Assembly: GCA_019745195.1 (NCBI GenBank)
Contig: JAIETL010000061.1
Span: forward strand, 1-41,343
Origin: Beijerinckiaceae bacterium
GTDB taxonomy: Bacteria; Pseudomonadota; Alphaproteobacteria; Rhizobiales; Beijerinckiaceae
Length of the DNA: 41,343 nucleotides
Direction: 5' to 3'
In this document: in pieces, positions 15,685 through 25,710 of the stretch
Layout: every line of letters starts with the position of its first letter
Numbering within the stretch: the stretch's first letter is position 1
Made by a program: the position numbers and the translations under genes
Notes under the pieces: model-generated
Database searches by the model: none
Told to the model about the DNA's origin: nothing
The model's input: only the letters and a program-made list of their open reading frames with translations

Positions 15685-16337
15685 GGCGTCCAGCCCAGGA
15701 AATTGGCGATCAGCTTCAGGCCGAGCGTCTGGCTCTTCTCGGGGTGAAACTGCGTGCCCGCGATGTTGCCGCGCGCCACCATGGCGGTGACGGGGCCGCC
15801 ATGGTCGGTGACGGCGAGCACGTCTTCGCCGCGCTCCGCGTTCAGCGCGTAGGAATGCACGAAATAGGCGTGCAGCCCCTGCGGCCCGGTCTCGATGCCG
15901 TCGAGCAAAGGGTGGTCGTCCTGCTTGTGCAGCGTGTTCCAGCCCATATGCGGAATCTTGAGGGCGTCGTCGTTGGGCACGATCGCCGCCACGTCGCCGG
16001 GAATCCAGCCCAGCCCCGGCGTGACGACATGTTCCAGCCCGCGCGAAGCGAGCAGTTGCATGCCGACACAGATGCCCAGAAACGGCCGACCCCTGGCCCG
16101 CACGCTCTCCTCCAGCGCCTCGACCATGCCGGAGACGGCGTCGAGCCCGCGCCTGCAATCGGCGAAAGCCCCGACGCCGGGCAGGACGATGCGGTCGGCG
16201 GCATGCACGGCGTCGGGATCGCTGGTCACGCGAATCGTCGAACTGAGCCCTGATTCGCTGGTGGCGCGCTCAAAAGCCTTGGCGGCGGAGTGCAGATTGC
16301 CGGAGCCGTAATCGATGATGACGACCGACTGGCTCAT
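15681..16337 (-). CDS. hisH: Imidazole glycerol phosphate synthase, glutaminase subunit
   Basis: A 218-residue class I glutamine amidotransferase that supplies ammonia to His[16 protein letters not shown] starts the fold, the nucleophile elbow is [12 protein letters not shown], and the His-Glu pair is in [10 protein letters not shown]. The ATG at 16337 overlaps the DUF2628 stop by 4 nt. Confidence 0.97.
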   Translation of the reverse strand: MSQSVVIIDYGSGNLHSAAKAFERATSESGLSSTIRVTSDPDAVHAADRIVLPGVGAFADCRRGLDAVSGMVEALEESVRARGRPFLGICVGMQLLASRGLEHVVTPGLGWIPGDVAAIVPNDDALKIPHMGWNTLHKQDDHPLLDGIETGPQGLHAYFVHSYALNAERGEDVLAVTDHGGPVTAMVARGNIAGTQFHPEKSQTLGLKLIANFLGWTP

Positions 16338-16816
16338 CGCCCCTGCGCCTCGGGGAAGAGCCCGATCACGGGCACCGCGCCGCGTTGCGGCTGCTGCGTC
16401 GGCGCAGGCGTGGGCAGGCGCGTGGGCGTCTCGCCGGCCAGAGCCCGCTCGAAATAGCGCCGTTCGGCCTCCGCCAGATCGCGCGCCTCGACGACGTCGG
16501 CCAGCCGCCAGCCCTGTCGCATCAGTTTGCGCACGATCAGGTTCTGGCCTTCGAGCCCGAGATAGAGCCCGATCGCCGATTGCGCCGCGATCAGCGGCAG
16601 CCCGCTGAGGCCAAGCCGGCTGCGCGCATAGAAGATCGCACCCCACACGATGGCGAACAGCAGGGTCGCGAGCCAGAGCCGCTTGTAGAGTAGCCAGACC
16701 CCGGTCAGCACGAAGGCGGGCCAGGTGAAGCTCTCGGGAAAAAGCCGCGCCTGCTCGATTTCCTCGCGCGCGCCGCCGGAGCCCGGCGGCGGGATCATCA
16801 CGGTGTAGAACGCCAT
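16334..16816 (-). CDS. DUF2628 membrane protein in the his operon
   Basis: A 160-residue protein with three hydrophobic segments between about 30 and 95 ([50 protein letters not shown]), then a Pro/Thr-rich tail. The opening [11 protein letters not shown] and the [11 protein letters not shown] segment are typical of DUF2628 proteins found between hisB and hisH in Hyphomicrobiales. Function is unknown. The 4-nt overlap with hisH implies coupling. The C-terminal tail after 125 looks disordered. Confidence 0.85.
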   Translation of the reverse strand: MAFYTVMIPPPGSGGAREEIEQARLFPESFTWPAFVLTGVWLLYKRLWLATLLFAIVWGAIFYARSRLGLSGLPLIAAQSAIGLYLGLEGQNLIVRKLMRQGWRLADVVEARDLAEAERRYFERALAGETPTRLPTPAPTQQPQRGAVPVIGLFPEAQGR

Positions 16817-16850
16817 GTCACAGGCCTTTCAAATCGGCGGCCGGACCACA

Positions 16851-16970
16851 CTCCGCCCTCATCCTGAGGAGCGCCGCAGGCGCGTCTCGAAGGATGCTCC
16901 AGATGCCTCCAAAACCTGCTGGAGCATCCTTCGAGACGCCGCTTCGCGGCTCCTCAGGATGAGGGCGGAG
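16851..16970. repeat. Palindromic intergenic repeat R2 (CTCATCCTGAGGAG type)
   Basis: Two 50-nt arms (16851-16900 and 16921-16970) are near-perfect inverted repeats around a 20-nt loop. The mismatches fall in a nested GC hairpin (CGCCGCAGGCGCG in one arm, CCGCTTCGCGG in the other). It lies between hisB and the DUF2628 gene, inside the his cluster, and would form a very stable cruciform or RNA hairpin. Confidence 0.75.
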
Positions 16971-16984
16971 GACAAGGTCGGCCA

Positions 16985-17572
16985 TCACAGCGCGCCCTTG
17001 GTCGAGGGCACGCGGCCGCCCTCGCGTGGATCGACCTCGATGGCGCTGCGCAGCGCCCGCGCCAGCCCCTTGAAACAGCTCTCGGCGATATGATGCGCGT
17101 TGTCGCCATAGAGCGTCTCGACATGCAGCGTGACGCCAGCGTTCATCGTAAAAGCCTGAAAGAACTCGCGCACCAGTTCGGTGTCGAAAGTTCCGATCTT
17201 TTCCGCCTTGAACTGCGTGCGGAACACGAGGAACGGCCTGCCCGAGACGTCTACGGCGACGCGGGTCAGCGTCTCGTCCATCGGCAGATGGACATCGGCG
17301 TAGCGGCGGATGCCCTTCTTGTCGCCGAGCGCCTGCTTCACCGCTTCGCCGAGCGCGATGCCGGCATCCTCGACCGAGTGGTGGTCGTCGATATGGGTGT
17401 CGCCCCTCACGCTGATCGACAGGTCGATCAGCGAATGCCGCGCGAACAGGTCGAGCATATGGTCGAAGAAGCCGACGCCGGTCGAAATCTCGGCCTTGCC
17501 CGTGCCGTCGAGGACGAGCTTCACCGAAATGTCGGTCTCGTTGGTGCGGCGCTTCACTTCGCCAGAACGCAT
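16985..17572 (-). CDS. hisB: Imidazoleglycerol-phosphate dehydratase
   Basis: A 195-residue monofunctional HisB. The duplicated Mn-binding motifs are present: [12 protein letters not shown] with DDHHSVED, and [15 protein letters not shown]. It converts imidazole glycerol phosphate to imidazole acetol phosphate. ATG at 17572. It heads the minus-strand his run; an 80-nt spacer separates it from the next upstream gene, with no obvious attenuator peptide rich in His. Confidence 0.97.
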   Translation of the reverse strand: MRSGEVKRRTNETDISVKLVLDGTGKAEISTGVGFFDHMLDLFARHSLIDLSISVRGDTHIDDHHSVEDAGIALGEAVKQALGDKKGIRRYADVHLPMDETLTRVAVDVSGRPFLVFRTQFKAEKIGTFDTELVREFFQAFTMNAGVTLHVETLYGDNAHHIAESCFKGLARALRSAIEVDPREGGRVPSTKGAL

Positions 17573-17652
17573 GTTGGCCTCTGTGCCTCGCGGAAATCGG
17601 CGTGGGTTTAGCAGGCGGACGGGCCGAAGGCCATGGCGTTCGGCCTGCGCCC

Positions 17653-18126
17653 TTAACGCTCACGCCATCGCAATCGGGCTTTCTCTGGAGGAGGCCCGAA
17701 CCGCGCCAGGAAACGTTGCGCCCGGGGCATTGCGTCATGCAGGAACTGGCCGGGCTCGCGGAGCCAGAGCCCGTCATAGGTTTTCGATTTCGCCTCCGAG
17801 ACCAGCACGTCCTGCGGCAGCGGCACGAGCGTGCCGTCCCAGCCCGGCCACCACAGCCGGCCCTTGGCGAAGTGGTGGACCACGAGAGCCTCTTCGCAGC
17901 GATAACCGTGGAAATCGAAGGCGAGCTCGCCATTGGTAACGAAGACATGGTTTCCCGTGAAACCCGCCTCCGGCCTGATCCAGACGGCATGGAAGTCGCT
18001 GTCCGGATAGGTCTCCAGAAACGCGTAGGCGAGGATGTGGCAGGCTCCGCAGGCGAAGAAGACGCGCTCGGGCAGATTCCAGCGTTTGACCGGGTCGCTC
18101 TTGATACCGGGCCTCAGCCTGAACAT
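17653..18126 (-). CDS. Conserved-looking hypothetical protein with a CGACH motif
   Basis: A 157-residue soluble protein I do not recognise. It is rich in aromatic residues ([23 protein letters not shown]), carries [15 protein letters not shown] near residue 25-40 and ends in a basic tail. The CxxCH resembles a c-type haem motif, but there is no signal peptide, so a redox or zinc role is no more than a guess. The ATG at 18126 has a strong AGGAG site. It lies between hisB (same strand) and the divergent hslV, only 41 nt away. Confidence 0.7.
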   Translation of the reverse strand: MFRLRPGIKSDPVKRWNLPERVFFACGACHILAYAFLETYPDSDFHAVWIRPEAGFTGNHVFVTNGELAFDFHGYRCEEALVVHHFAKGRLWWPGWDGTLVPLPQDVLVSEAKSKTYDGLWLREPGQFLHDAMPRAQRFLARFGPPPEKARLRWRER

Positions 18127-18167
18127 GTTGACGGCTCCTGATTGCCGAGGCCGAGGCCCGAATCGAC

Positions 18168-18733
<566 letters not shown>

Positions 18734-18737
<4 letters not shown>

Positions 18738-19270
18738 CCGCATCCGGCGACATCGCCTTCGCGCCGGTGACGCTCGCCGACCTGCCGATGTTGGGCGAGT
18801 GGATGGCGCGCCCGCACTGGCAGGACTGGTGGGGCGAGCCGGAGACCGAACTCGGCTATGTCCGCGACATGGTGACGGGTGTCGATGCAACCTGCCGCCC
18901 GTTCATCTTTTCCCTCGACGGCGAGCCGGCGGGCTACATTCAGGTCTGGCGGGTCGGCCCGCACCAGATTCCGGAGTGGGCCCATGAAAATCCCTGGCTG
19001 ATGGAGTTGCCGGCTGACGCCGTTGGCATCGATCTATCGCTTGCCGACGCGGTGCAGCTCTCGCAGGGCATCGGCTCACATGTCTTGCGGCGCTTCGTCG
19101 CCATGCTGCTCGCGGAAGGCCGTCGCACCATCGTTATCGACCCCGACCCTGAGAACGGTCGCGCCGTCGCAGCCTATCGCAAGGCAGGGTTCCGCCCCGT
19201 GCCGCACCTCGAAGGCCGGACGCCCGGCGTACTCATCATGCAGTTCCATCCGGATATCGCATCATCATGA
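18734..19270 (+). CDS. GNAT acetyltransferase, AAC(6')-like
   Basis: A 178-residue acetyltransferase. The start [20 protein letters not shown] and HWQDWWG match the AAC(6')-Ib-type family, as do [20 protein letters not shown] (acetyl-CoA loop) and [19 protein letters not shown]. Such proteins acetylate aminoglycosides or hydroxylamino groups of siderophore precursors; chromosomal copies often have unknown substrates, so resistance should not be assumed. GTG at 18734 overlaps the hslV stop by 4 nt, and its stop overlaps hslU by 4 nt, so it is expected to be co-translated with the protease. Confidence 0.85.
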
Positions 19271-20577
19271 CCTCATTCTCCCCCCGCGAGATCGTCTCCG
19301 AGCTCGACCGCTTCATTGTCGGCCAGAACGACGCCAAGCGCGCTGTTGCCATCGCGTTGCGCAACCGCTGGCGCAGGCAGCAGCTCGAAGGGCCGCTGCG
19401 CGAGGAGGTTTCGCCGAAGAACATCCTGATGATCGGGCCGACCGGCTGCGGCAAGACCGAGATCGCGCGCCGCCTCGCCAAGCTCGCCAACGCGCCCTTC
19501 CTCAAGGTCGAGGCGACCAAGTTCACCGAGGTCGGCTATGTCGGCCGCGACGTCGAATCGATCGTGCGCGATCTCGTCGAGGTCGCGATTGCGCTCGTGC
19601 GCGAGAGCCGGCGCAAGGACGTTCAGGCCAAGGCCCATGTCGCGGCCGAGGAGCGCGTGCTCGATGCGCTGGTCGGCTCGACGGCGAGCCCGGCGACGCG
19701 CGACAGTTTTCGCCGCAAGCTGCGCGCCAACGAGCTCGACGAGAAGGAGATCGAGGTCGAAATCGCCTCGGGAGGCGGCTCCGGCCCGCCGATGTTCGAG
19801 GTGCCCGGCATGCCCGGCGCGTCGATCGGCGCGATCAATCTCGGCGACATGTTCGGCAAGGCCTTCGGGCAGAAGGGCAAGCCGCGCCGCGTGCTGGTCA
19901 AGGACGCCTATGGCCCGCTGCTGACCGAGGAGAGCGACAAGCTGATCGATCAGGAGGCGATCGTGCAGGCCGCAATCCGCGAGGTCGAGAACAACGGCAT
20001 CGTCTTCCTCGACGAGATCGACAAGATCTGCGCCCGCGAGGGCAAGGGCGGCGCCGATGTCTCCCGCGAGGGCGTGCAGCGTGATCTGCTGCCGCTGATC
20101 GAGGGCACCACGGTCGCGACCAAGCACGGCGCGGTGAAGAGCGACCACATCCTGTTCATCGCATCGGGCGCCTTCCATGTCTCGCGCCCCTCCGACCTGC
20201 TGCCCGAGTTGCAGGGCCGCCTGCCGATCCGCGTCGAGTTGCAGCCGCTCGACATCGAGGATTTCAAGCGCATTCTGACCGAGACCGAGGCCAGCCTGAT
20301 CAAACAGACCGTGGCCCTGATGGCGACCGAGGAGGTCACGGTCTCGTTCACGCCCGACGCGATCCACGCCATCGCCCGCATCGCCGTCGATGTGAACTCC
20401 ACGGTCGAGAACATCGGCGCGCGCCGCCTGCAGACCGTGATCGAGCGCATCCTCGACGACATCTCCTTCACCGCGCCCGATCGCTCGGGCGAGGCGGTGA
20501 CGATCGACGCGGCCTATGTCGAAAGCCGCATCGGCGATCTGGCGAAGAACGCCGATCTGAGCCGGTTCATTCTGTGA
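19267..20577 (+). CDS. hslU: HslU ATPase subunit of HslUV protease
   Basis: The 436-residue AAA+ unfoldase. Walker A GPTGCGKT (57-64), Walker [12 protein letters not shown], the pore motif GYVGRDVES and the C-terminal LSRFIL tail, which docks into HslV, are intact. The variable I-domain (about 130-220) is short with a Gly/Pro-rich loop. It overlaps the acetyltransferase gene by 4 nt. Its 3' end overlaps the convergent Panacea-partner gene by 11 nt. Confidence 0.97.
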   Translation: MTSFSPREIVSELDRFIVGQNDAKRAVAIALRNRWRRQQLEGPLREEVSPKNILMIGPTGCGKTEIARRLAKLANAPFLKVEATKFTEVGYVGRDVESIVRDLVEVAIALVRESRRKDVQAKAHVAAEERVLDALVGSTASPATRDSFRRKLRANELDEKEIEVEIASGGGSGPPMFEVPGMPGASIGAINLGDMFGKAFGQKGKPRRVLVKDAYGPLLTEESDKLIDQEAIVQAAIREVENNGIVFLDEIDKICAREGKGGADVSREGVQRDLLPLIEGTTVATKHGAVKSDHILFIASGAFHVSRPSDLLPELQGRLPIRVELQPLDIEDFKRILTETEASLIKQTVALMATEEVTVSFTPDAIHAIARIAVDVNSTVENIGARRLQTVIERILDDISFTAPDRSGEAVTIDAAYVESRIGDLAKNADLSRFIL

Positions 20578-20827
20578 TGCGATCCGGCTGGACGCCGACA
20601 TGCCAAACGATGGGTGGATCGTTGGCTTCGATTACAATCCTCAAGGTCTTGCCGGCGAACTGGGTGAAAACATAGATTTCACGCTCAAAGGCCAGATGAC
20701 GCCTGAGCCCAGCCGAGGCGAACATCAACTTCAAGTCGATTGCGCTTCTTGCGCCGTCGATTCGATCGGGCGGCAATGCGCGTTCCAGCCCCTTGACGGC
20801 GAGTTCGCGCCAGTTGGGTTTCTTCAT
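20567..20827 (-). CDS. Small unknown protein paired with a Panacea protein; candidate toxin
   Basis: An 86-residue protein I do not recognise. An N-terminal basic helix ([17 protein letters not shown]) is followed by predicted strands ([34 protein letters not shown]). No catalytic motif is clear. The ATG at 20827 overlaps the Panacea gene stop by 4 nt, so it is the second gene of a two-gene unit, the usual layout for PanA-type toxin-antitoxin loci. By position it would be the toxin; this is inference. Base composition looks clearly less GC-rich than the neighbours. The 3' end overlaps hslU by 11 nt on the opposite strand. Confidence 0.65.
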   Translation of the reverse strand: MKKPNWRELAVKGLERALPPDRIDGARSAIDLKLMFASAGLRRHLAFEREIYVFTQFAGKTLRIVIEANDPPIVWHVGVQPDRITE

Positions 20828-21354
20828 GCGGCAGTGGCGCGCATCTGAGCTTCCGCCCACGCCATGTCGTCGTCAGTCACCTCGGTCGGCACCAGCCAAT
20901 AAGCCGTCTCATAGGGTATGACGTCACCGATCTCAAAGGCCTGCCATGCCTCGTTGTGGCTGATCTCTGACAGTGCAGTCGCACTATGGTTTCGGACGAA
21001 CTCCAGAATGCCGTCGAGCAGACCCCGATCTGCAAATGACAATTCGTTCGAATCCGGATCGCGAACGGATTCGAAGTGATCCTTGGGCAAGCCAAAGTAA
21101 TTTTCTTTGCTGATCCGGAGCTTCGCTTCACTCCTCAGCTCGTCCAGCGCCCATTTCAGGTGACGCGCAGTCGGGCCAAATTGCTGTTTGACATAGTCAA
21201 CGCCTGTCAGCGCGCTGCCATGGTCGATAAAGTGCATCATGTCGGCAAAATACAGCGCCTTATGCAATTTGACGCGGCCAAAATCGCTCCTCGCATGGTG
21301 GCAAAGATAATGAACGACGGCCTTGAATTTTTCGCGATTGAATGCGCTGTCCAT
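20824..21354 (-). CDS. Panacea-domain (DUF4065/SocA-like) protein, probable antitoxin
   Basis: A 176-residue protein with the hallmarks of the Panacea/DUF4065 domain: GRVKLHKALYFADMMHF (26-42), a central QQFGPTARHLKWALDEL, and SHNEAWQAFEIGDVIPYETA near 132-151. The domain is known from SocA of Caulobacter and from PanAT systems, where it neutralises many unrelated toxins. The ATG at 21354 has a GAGAGG site. It is first in a two-gene unit with the 86-residue partner and is divergent from murJ across 60 bp. Some DUF4065 proteins are phage-related, so an antitoxin role rests on the pairing. Confidence 0.82.
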   Translation of the reverse strand: MDSAFNREKFKAVVHYLCHHARSDFGRVKLHKALYFADMMHFIDHGSALTGVDYVKQQFGPTARHLKWALDELRSEAKLRISKENYFGLPKDHFESVRDPDSNELSFADRGLLDGILEFVRNHSATALSEISHNEAWQAFEIGDVIPYETAYWLVPTEVTDDDMAWAEAQMRATAA

Positions 21355-21414
21355 AGCAACCTCTCGTCAAGGATGATTGAATCAGTAATCGAACAAAAGG
21401 GCAACGGTTAACTT

Positions 21415-23001
21415 GTGACGCTCGAAAAATCGGAAGCCGTCGCCACTCCCTCCCGCCTCGCCCGCGATTCCGTCCTCGTCGGCGCCGCCACCGTCGCTTC
21501 GCGGCTGCTCGGTTTCGCGCGCGACGTGCTGATCGCGCGGCTGCTCGGGGCCGGGCCGGTCGCGGACGCGTTTCTGGCGGCGTTGCGGCTGCCCAATCTT
21601 GTCAGGCGCGTGCTCGGCGAGGGCGGGCTGAACGCGCCATTCGTGCCGCTTTACCTCGCCATCAAGGGTGAAGCCGGGAACGCGGCCGCGCAAAAATTCG
21701 CCGGCGAGGCAGCCTCGCATCTGGCGCTGCTGCTCATCCTGCTGGTCGGGCTCGGCGAAGTCTTCGCGCCCTGGGTCGTGCTCGGGCTGGCCGGCGGCTT
21801 CGCCGAGGAGCCGGCGACGCTGGCGCTGGCGGCCCATTACACGCGGCTGATGCTGCCCTTCCTGCTGCTGACGACGCTGGCGGCCATGCTCGCTGCCCTG
21901 CTGAATGCGGAAAGGCGCTTCGCGCTGGCCGCGCTTGCGCCAGCGCTGATGAACGCGATCCTGCTGGCTGCATTGCTCGCGCTGCTCGCCACCGGCAGCG
22001 AGCCGGCCTTCGCTGCGCCATGGCTTGCGGGCCTCGTCAGCCTGACCGGCCTCGCCCATCTCGCGCTCATTGTGTTCGGCTTGCGCCGGGTGGGCCTGCC
22101 CCGCCCGAGCCTGCGCTGGTCGCCGGATATGACAAACCTCGTCCGCACCGGCGGCGCGACCCTGCTCGCGGCCTCCTCCGCACAGCTCGTCCTGCTGGTC
22201 GCGACGCAGATCGCCTCATCGGAGCCGGGTTCGGTCGCGGCGCTGTATTATGCCGATCGCGTCTTCCAGCTTCCGCTCGGTTTCGTCGGCGTGGCGATGG
22301 GGACTGTGGTGCTGTCTGAAATGGCGACGGTCTCGGCGGCCGAGCACGACGCCGCACTTGGCCGGGCTCTGGCGCTTGGGCTGGCGCTCGCCATCCCGGC
22401 CGCGACGGCGCTGACGCTGCTGTCCGAGCCGATCGTCTCGGTGCTGTTCGAGCATGGCCGCTTTGGCCCGCAGGACCGCCAGCTCACGGCCGCGGCGCTT
22501 TCGGCCTTCGCGCTCGGCCTGCCCTTCGCGGTGATCGCCAAGGTGCTGGGGCAGGTCTATTTCAGCCGGCAAACGCCGCGCCTGCCGCTTCTGGCGGGAG
22601 GCCTGGCGGTGCTGGTGGCGGCCTTGGCCGGTTTGCTTCTGTCGACGGATGGGCGCGCGGCGGAGATGGCGGCGCTGGCCGCCAGCCTCGCCTTCGTCGC
22701 CCAGGCCGGACTGTTGGCAGTGGCGCTGCGGCGCTCCGGGCTCTGGCGGCCGAGCCTGTCTTCGCTGCGTCCGATCGGGGCTACGCTGGTCGCCAGCGCG
22801 GCGATGGCGCTCGCGCTGATGCTCGCCGGCGATGCGCTCGGCCCCATGCTCGCGCCCGGCCAGCCGACGCTCCGGCGAATCGCCGCGCTCTGTTTGCTCT
22901 GCGGCGGCGGCCTTGTCGTCTATGCCGCGCTTGCCGTCTTGCTGGATGCGTTCGGCCCCGACCGATTCAGCCTGCGCCCCTTGCGCAAGCGACGGGGTTG
23001 A
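21415..23001 (+). CDS. murJ: Lipid II flippase MurJ (MviN)
   Basis: A 528-residue MOP-family membrane protein with about 14 hydrophobic segments. It begins with the family pattern [20 protein letters not shown] and [21 protein letters not shown], which includes conserved Arg and Asp residues of the cavity. It flips lipid II across the inner membrane for peptidoglycan synthesis. The start is GTG at 21415. Its stop overlaps a possible TTG start of the trpS frame by 4 nt. Confidence 0.95.
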   Translation: MTLEKSEAVATPSRLARDSVLVGAATVASRLLGFARDVLIARLLGAGPVADAFLAALRLPNLVRRVLGEGGLNAPFVPLYLAIKGEAGNAAAQKFAGEAASHLALLLILLVGLGEVFAPWVVLGLAGGFAEEPATLALAAHYTRLMLPFLLLTTLAAMLAALLNAERRFALAALAPALMNAILLAALLALLATGSEPAFAAPWLAGLVSLTGLAHLALIVFGLRRVGLPRPSLRWSPDMTNLVRTGGATLLAASSAQLVLLVATQIASSEPGSVAALYYADRVFQLPLGFVGVAMGTVVLSEMATVSAAEHDAALGRALALGLALAIPAATALTLLSEPIVSVLFEHGRFGPQDRQLTAAALSAFALGLPFAVIAKVLGQVYFSRQTPRLPLLAGGLAVLVAALAGLLLSTDGRAAEMAALAASLAFVAQAGLLAVALRRSGLWRPSLSSLRPIGATLVASAAMALALMLAGDALGPMLAPGQPTLRRIAALCLLCGGGLVVYAALAVLLDAFGPDRFSLRPLRKRRG

Positions 23002-23045
23002 GCCAGAACGCGCCTCCTTTTGAGTCCCGGACGACGGAGCGCCCG

Positions 23046-24095
23046 ATGGCGGCCTTTCACCAGCGCGTCTTCTCCGGCATGCAGCCGACCTCGACGCTGC
23101 ATCTCGGCAATTATCTCGGCGCGCTGACCAACTGGGTGGCGATGCAGAAGACCCATGACTGCATCTATTGCGTCGTCGACATGCACGCGATCACGGTCTG
23201 GCAGGATCCCGAGGATCTGACCCGCGCCATCCGCGAGGTCACGGCGGCCTATGTCGCGGCCGGCGTCGATCCGAAGCAGAGCATCATCTTCAACCAGAGC
23301 CAGGTGCGTCAGCACGCCGAACTCGCCTGGGTGTTCAACTGCGTCGCGAGGCTCGGCTGGCTCAACCGCATGACCCAGTTCAAGGAGAAGGCCGGCAAGG
23401 ACAAGGAGAACGCCTCAATCGGCCTTTACGCCTATCCGGCTCTGATGGCCGCCGACATCCTGCTTTACAAGGGCACGCATGTGCCCGTCGGCGAGGACCA
23501 GAAGCAGCATCTCGAACTCGCCCGCGACATCGCCCAGAAGTTCAACAACGACTTTTCGACGCGGATCGCCGAGCGTGGGTTGGGAACCGGCGATCTGGGG
23601 TTCTTTCCGCAGCCCGAGCCGATGATACAGGGCCCGGCCCCGCGCGTGATGAGCCTGCGCGACGGCACCAAAAAGATGTCGAAATCCGACCCGTCGGATT
23701 ACTCGCGCATCAACCTGACCGACGACGCCGAGACCATCGCCACCAAGGTCCGCAAGGCCAAGACCGACCCGGAGGCGCTGCCTTCGGAGGAGAAGGGTCT
23801 GGAGGGCCGGCCGGAGGCGGAAAACCTCGTCGGCATCTATGCCGGGCTGTCGGGCGCGACCAAGGCGCAGGTGTTGTCGGAGTTCGGCGGCGGCCAGTTC
23901 TCCGGCTTCAAGGCGGCGCTGGTCGATCTCGCCGTGGCGAAGCTCGCCCCCATCGCCGGCGAGATGCGCCGCCTGCTCGCCGATCCCGGCCATATCGACT
24001 CGATCCTGAACGACGGCGCCGACCGGGCGACCGCGATCGCCGCCCCGGTCATGGCCGACGTCAAGGATATCGTCGGCTTCGTCGGCCGCCGCTGA
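23046..24095 (+). CDS. trpS: Tryptophanyl-tRNA synthetase
   Basis: A 349-residue class Ic synthetase. The HIGH-like motif is in [18 protein letters not shown] and the KMSKS motif in [13 protein letters not shown] chose ATG 23046, preceded by GGAGCG and giving the usual N-terminus [14 protein letters not shown]; a TTG at 22998 overlapping the murJ stop would add 16 residues. The murJ-trpS pair is probably one transcript. A palindromic repeat begins 5 nt after the stop. Confidence 0.96.
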   Translation: MAAFHQRVFSGMQPTSTLHLGNYLGALTNWVAMQKTHDCIYCVVDMHAITVWQDPEDLTRAIREVTAAYVAAGVDPKQSIIFNQSQVRQHAELAWVFNCVARLGWLNRMTQFKEKAGKDKENASIGLYAYPALMAADILLYKGTHVPVGEDQKQHLELARDIAQKFNNDFSTRIAERGLGTGDLGFFPQPEPMIQGPAPRVMSLRDGTKKMSKSDPSDYSRINLTDDAETIATKVRKAKTDPEALPSEEKGLEGRPEAENLVGIYAGLSGATKAQVLSEFGGGQFSGFKAALVDLAVAKLAPIAGEMRRLLADPGHIDSILNDGADRATAIAAPVMADVKDIVGFVGRR

Positions 24096-24100
24096 GCGCC

Positions 24101-24172
24101 GTCATTGCGAGCGCAGCGAAGCAATCCAGAGCCGGGCGCTCTACGCCCCGTTGATTGCTTCGTCGCCTCGCA
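24101..24172. repeat. Intergenic repeat R3 (GTCATTGCGAGCGCAGCGAAGC type)
   Basis: Begins GTCATTGCGAGCGCAGCGAA just after trpS. The segment GCGAGCGCAGCGAAGCAATC is imperfectly complemented by GATTGCTTCGTCGCCTCGC (24153-24171). This core is a very common dispersed intergenic repeat type in alphaproteobacterial genomes. Confidence 0.6.
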
Positions 24173-24261
24173 TCTCGCCACGACCGAGAGCGCCGCTCTT
24201 GCGCTGACGTTGCGGCGCGGTTCACCATGCCGGCTCCTGGAAGCGGCGACAGGATGAGATC

Positions 24262-24756
24262 ATGGTCAAGCGACGGCGGTCCTATGAAACGGGCCATCGC
24301 CCGAAATTCCTCGCGGTCGTCGACGACAGCGACGAATGCGCCAAGGCGGTGCGCTTCGCCGCGCGCCGCTGCGCCCGCGTCGGCGCGGCGATCGTGCTGC
24401 TCGGCGTCGTCACGCCGCCCGAGCATGAAACCTGGCTCGGCGTCGGCGAGGTGATGCAGGCCGAGGCCGAGGAGGAGGCGCAGAAGCTGCTCGATGCGGC
24501 GGCCGCTTCCGTTCGGGCGCTTGCCGGGCTCGAGCCCGAGAAGGTCGTGCGCACCGGCGACAAGGCCGATGAGGTCGTCAAGCTGATCGAGGCCGACGAG
24601 GATATTTCGCTGCTGGTCTTGGCCGCAGGTGCGGGCCGCGACGGTCCCGGCCCGCTGGTCAGCGGCGTCGCCGGCAAATCGGCCGCGAGCTTCCCGATTC
24701 CGGTCGCGATCGTGCCGGGCCATCTGGAGGACGAGGAGATTGACGCGCTGGCGTGA
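24262..24756 (+). CDS. Universal stress protein (UspA family)
   Basis: A 164-residue UspA-like protein: FLAVVDDSDECAKAVRFAAR at the first strand with the nucleotide-contacting Asp, and a C-terminal GRDGPGPLVSGVAGKSAASF in place of the ATP-binding G-2x-G-9x-G(S/T), followed by IPVAIVPG. The glycine loop is partly kept, so ATP binding is likely but not certain. An AGGATGAG site precedes the ATG. It is flanked by palindromic repeats R3 and R4 and so is probably a separate unit. Confidence 0.85.
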   Translation: MVKRRRSYETGHRPKFLAVVDDSDECAKAVRFAARRCARVGAAIVLLGVVTPPEHETWLGVGEVMQAEAEEEAQKLLDAAAASVRALAGLEPEKVVRTGDKADEVVKLIEADEDISLLVLAAGAGRDGPGPLVSGVAGKSAASFPIPVAIVPGHLEDEEIDALA

Positions 24757-24766
24757 GGCTCGATTC

Positions 24767-24857
24767 GTCATGCTCGGCCTTGTGCCGAGCATCCACGTCT
24801 TGGGCATAGGGCTCGACGAGCGAAGACGTGGATGGTCGGGACAAGCCCGACCATGAC
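24767..24857. repeat. Palindromic intergenic repeat R4 (GTCATGCTCGG type)
   Basis: Outer ends GTCATGCTCGG and CCGACCATGAC, with internal ATCCACGTCT (24791-24800) matched by AGACGTGGAT (24824-24833). Small hairpins CTCGGCCTTGTGCCGAG and GGTCGGGACAAGCCCGACC sit at each end. It fills most of the spacer between the stress protein and the NFU gene. Confidence 0.7.
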
Positions 24858-24955
24858 GATAGAGGTAGCGCTTCCCGCTGGAATCATTCCGGCGACGCGC
24901 CTATATCCAGTACAGGAACGGCGGCCTTGACCCGCCGGCGCCGGAGGATTTCTCG

Positions 24956-25516
24956 ATGTTCATCCAGACCGAAGCCACGCCCAATCCCGCCACCCTGAAA
25001 TTCCTGCCCGGCCGCACCGTGATGGCCGACGGCACGCTCGAACTGCGCGAGGCGGGGCAGGCCGATCGTTCGCCGCTGGCCCAGCGCCTGTTCGGCGTCA
25101 GCGGCGTCTCGGGCGTCTTCCTCGGCTCGGATTTCATCACCGTCACCAAATCGGACGGCGAGTGGCCCCATCTCAAGCCCGCCATCCTCGGCGCGATCAT
25201 GGAGCATTTCATGTCGGGCGCGCCCGTCCTTTCGGACGGGTCGCAGGCCGATGTGATCGAGGAGGGCGAGTTTTTCGCCCCCGAGGACGCCAAGACCGTC
25301 GAGACGATCAAGGATCTGCTGGAAACCCGCATTCGCCCGGCGGTCGCCGGCGACGGCGGCGACATCACCTTTCGCGGGTTCAAGGACGGCACGGTCTATC
25401 TCGCCATGAAGGGCTCTTGCGCTGGCTGCCCGTCCTCGACTGCGACGCTCAAGCACGGCATCCAGAACCTGCTGCGCCACTTCCTGCCGGATGTGCGCGA
25501 GGTCGAGGCGGTCTGA
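24956..25516 (+). CDS. NFU-type Fe-S cluster scaffold/carrier protein
   Basis: A 186-residue protein with an N-terminal Nfu_N domain (MFIQTEATPNPATLKFLPG, FLGSDFITVTK) and a C-terminal NifU-like domain (about 110-180) with the cluster-binding CAGCPSS (C155, C158). This two-domain layout matches mitochondrial NFU1 and the alphaproteobacterial homologue that passes 4Fe-4S clusters to client enzymes. A GGAGG site precedes the ATG. MiaB, a 4Fe-4S enzyme, is encoded nearby, though no direct link is shown. Confidence 0.93.
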   Translation: MFIQTEATPNPATLKFLPGRTVMADGTLELREAGQADRSPLAQRLFGVSGVSGVFLGSDFITVTKSDGEWPHLKPAILGAIMEHFMSGAPVLSDGSQADVIEEGEFFAPEDAKTVETIKDLLETRIRPAVAGDGGDITFRGFKDGTVYLAMKGSCAGCPSSTATLKHGIQNLLRHFLPDVREVEAV

Positions 25517-25554
25517 ATTATTCTATCGGTCCGCTAATTGTCGGATCGCACCAC

Positions 25555-25675
25555 ACACGCCGTCATCCCGGACGCAGCGAAGCGGAGCTCCGGGATCCAT
25601 CATAGAGCACCCTGTTGCCCTATGATGGATCCCGGATCTGCGCTGCTTCGCAGCTTGTCCGGGATGACGGCGTGT
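25555..25675. repeat. Palindromic intergenic repeat R5 (CGTCATCCCGGACGC type)
   Basis: Perfect 19-bp outer arms ACACGCCGTCATCCCGGAC (25555-25573) and their complement at 25657-25675. Perfect inner 16-bp arms run 25590-25605 and 25620-25635 (CCGGGATCCATCATAG and complement). GCAGCGAAGC-type hairpins lie between. It is the most symmetrical of the five repeats and sits upstream of tsaB. Confidence 0.75.
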
Positions 25676-25710
25676 TTCAGTGTCTAATGGAACAGGGACG
25701 GCCGACGCCC

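Noticed and set aside
16851..16970. Insertion sequence ends
   Set aside because: The 50-nt inverted arms enclose only 20 nt and no transposase; it behaves as a short palindromic repeat.
18020..18060. c-type cytochrome from the CGACH motif
   Set aside because: No signal peptide and no haem-ligand context; a single CxxCH in a cytoplasmic protein is weak evidence.
19273..20601. 442-codon open frame opposite hslU
   Set aside because: Antisense shadow of hslU with low-complexity D/L/G/R composition.
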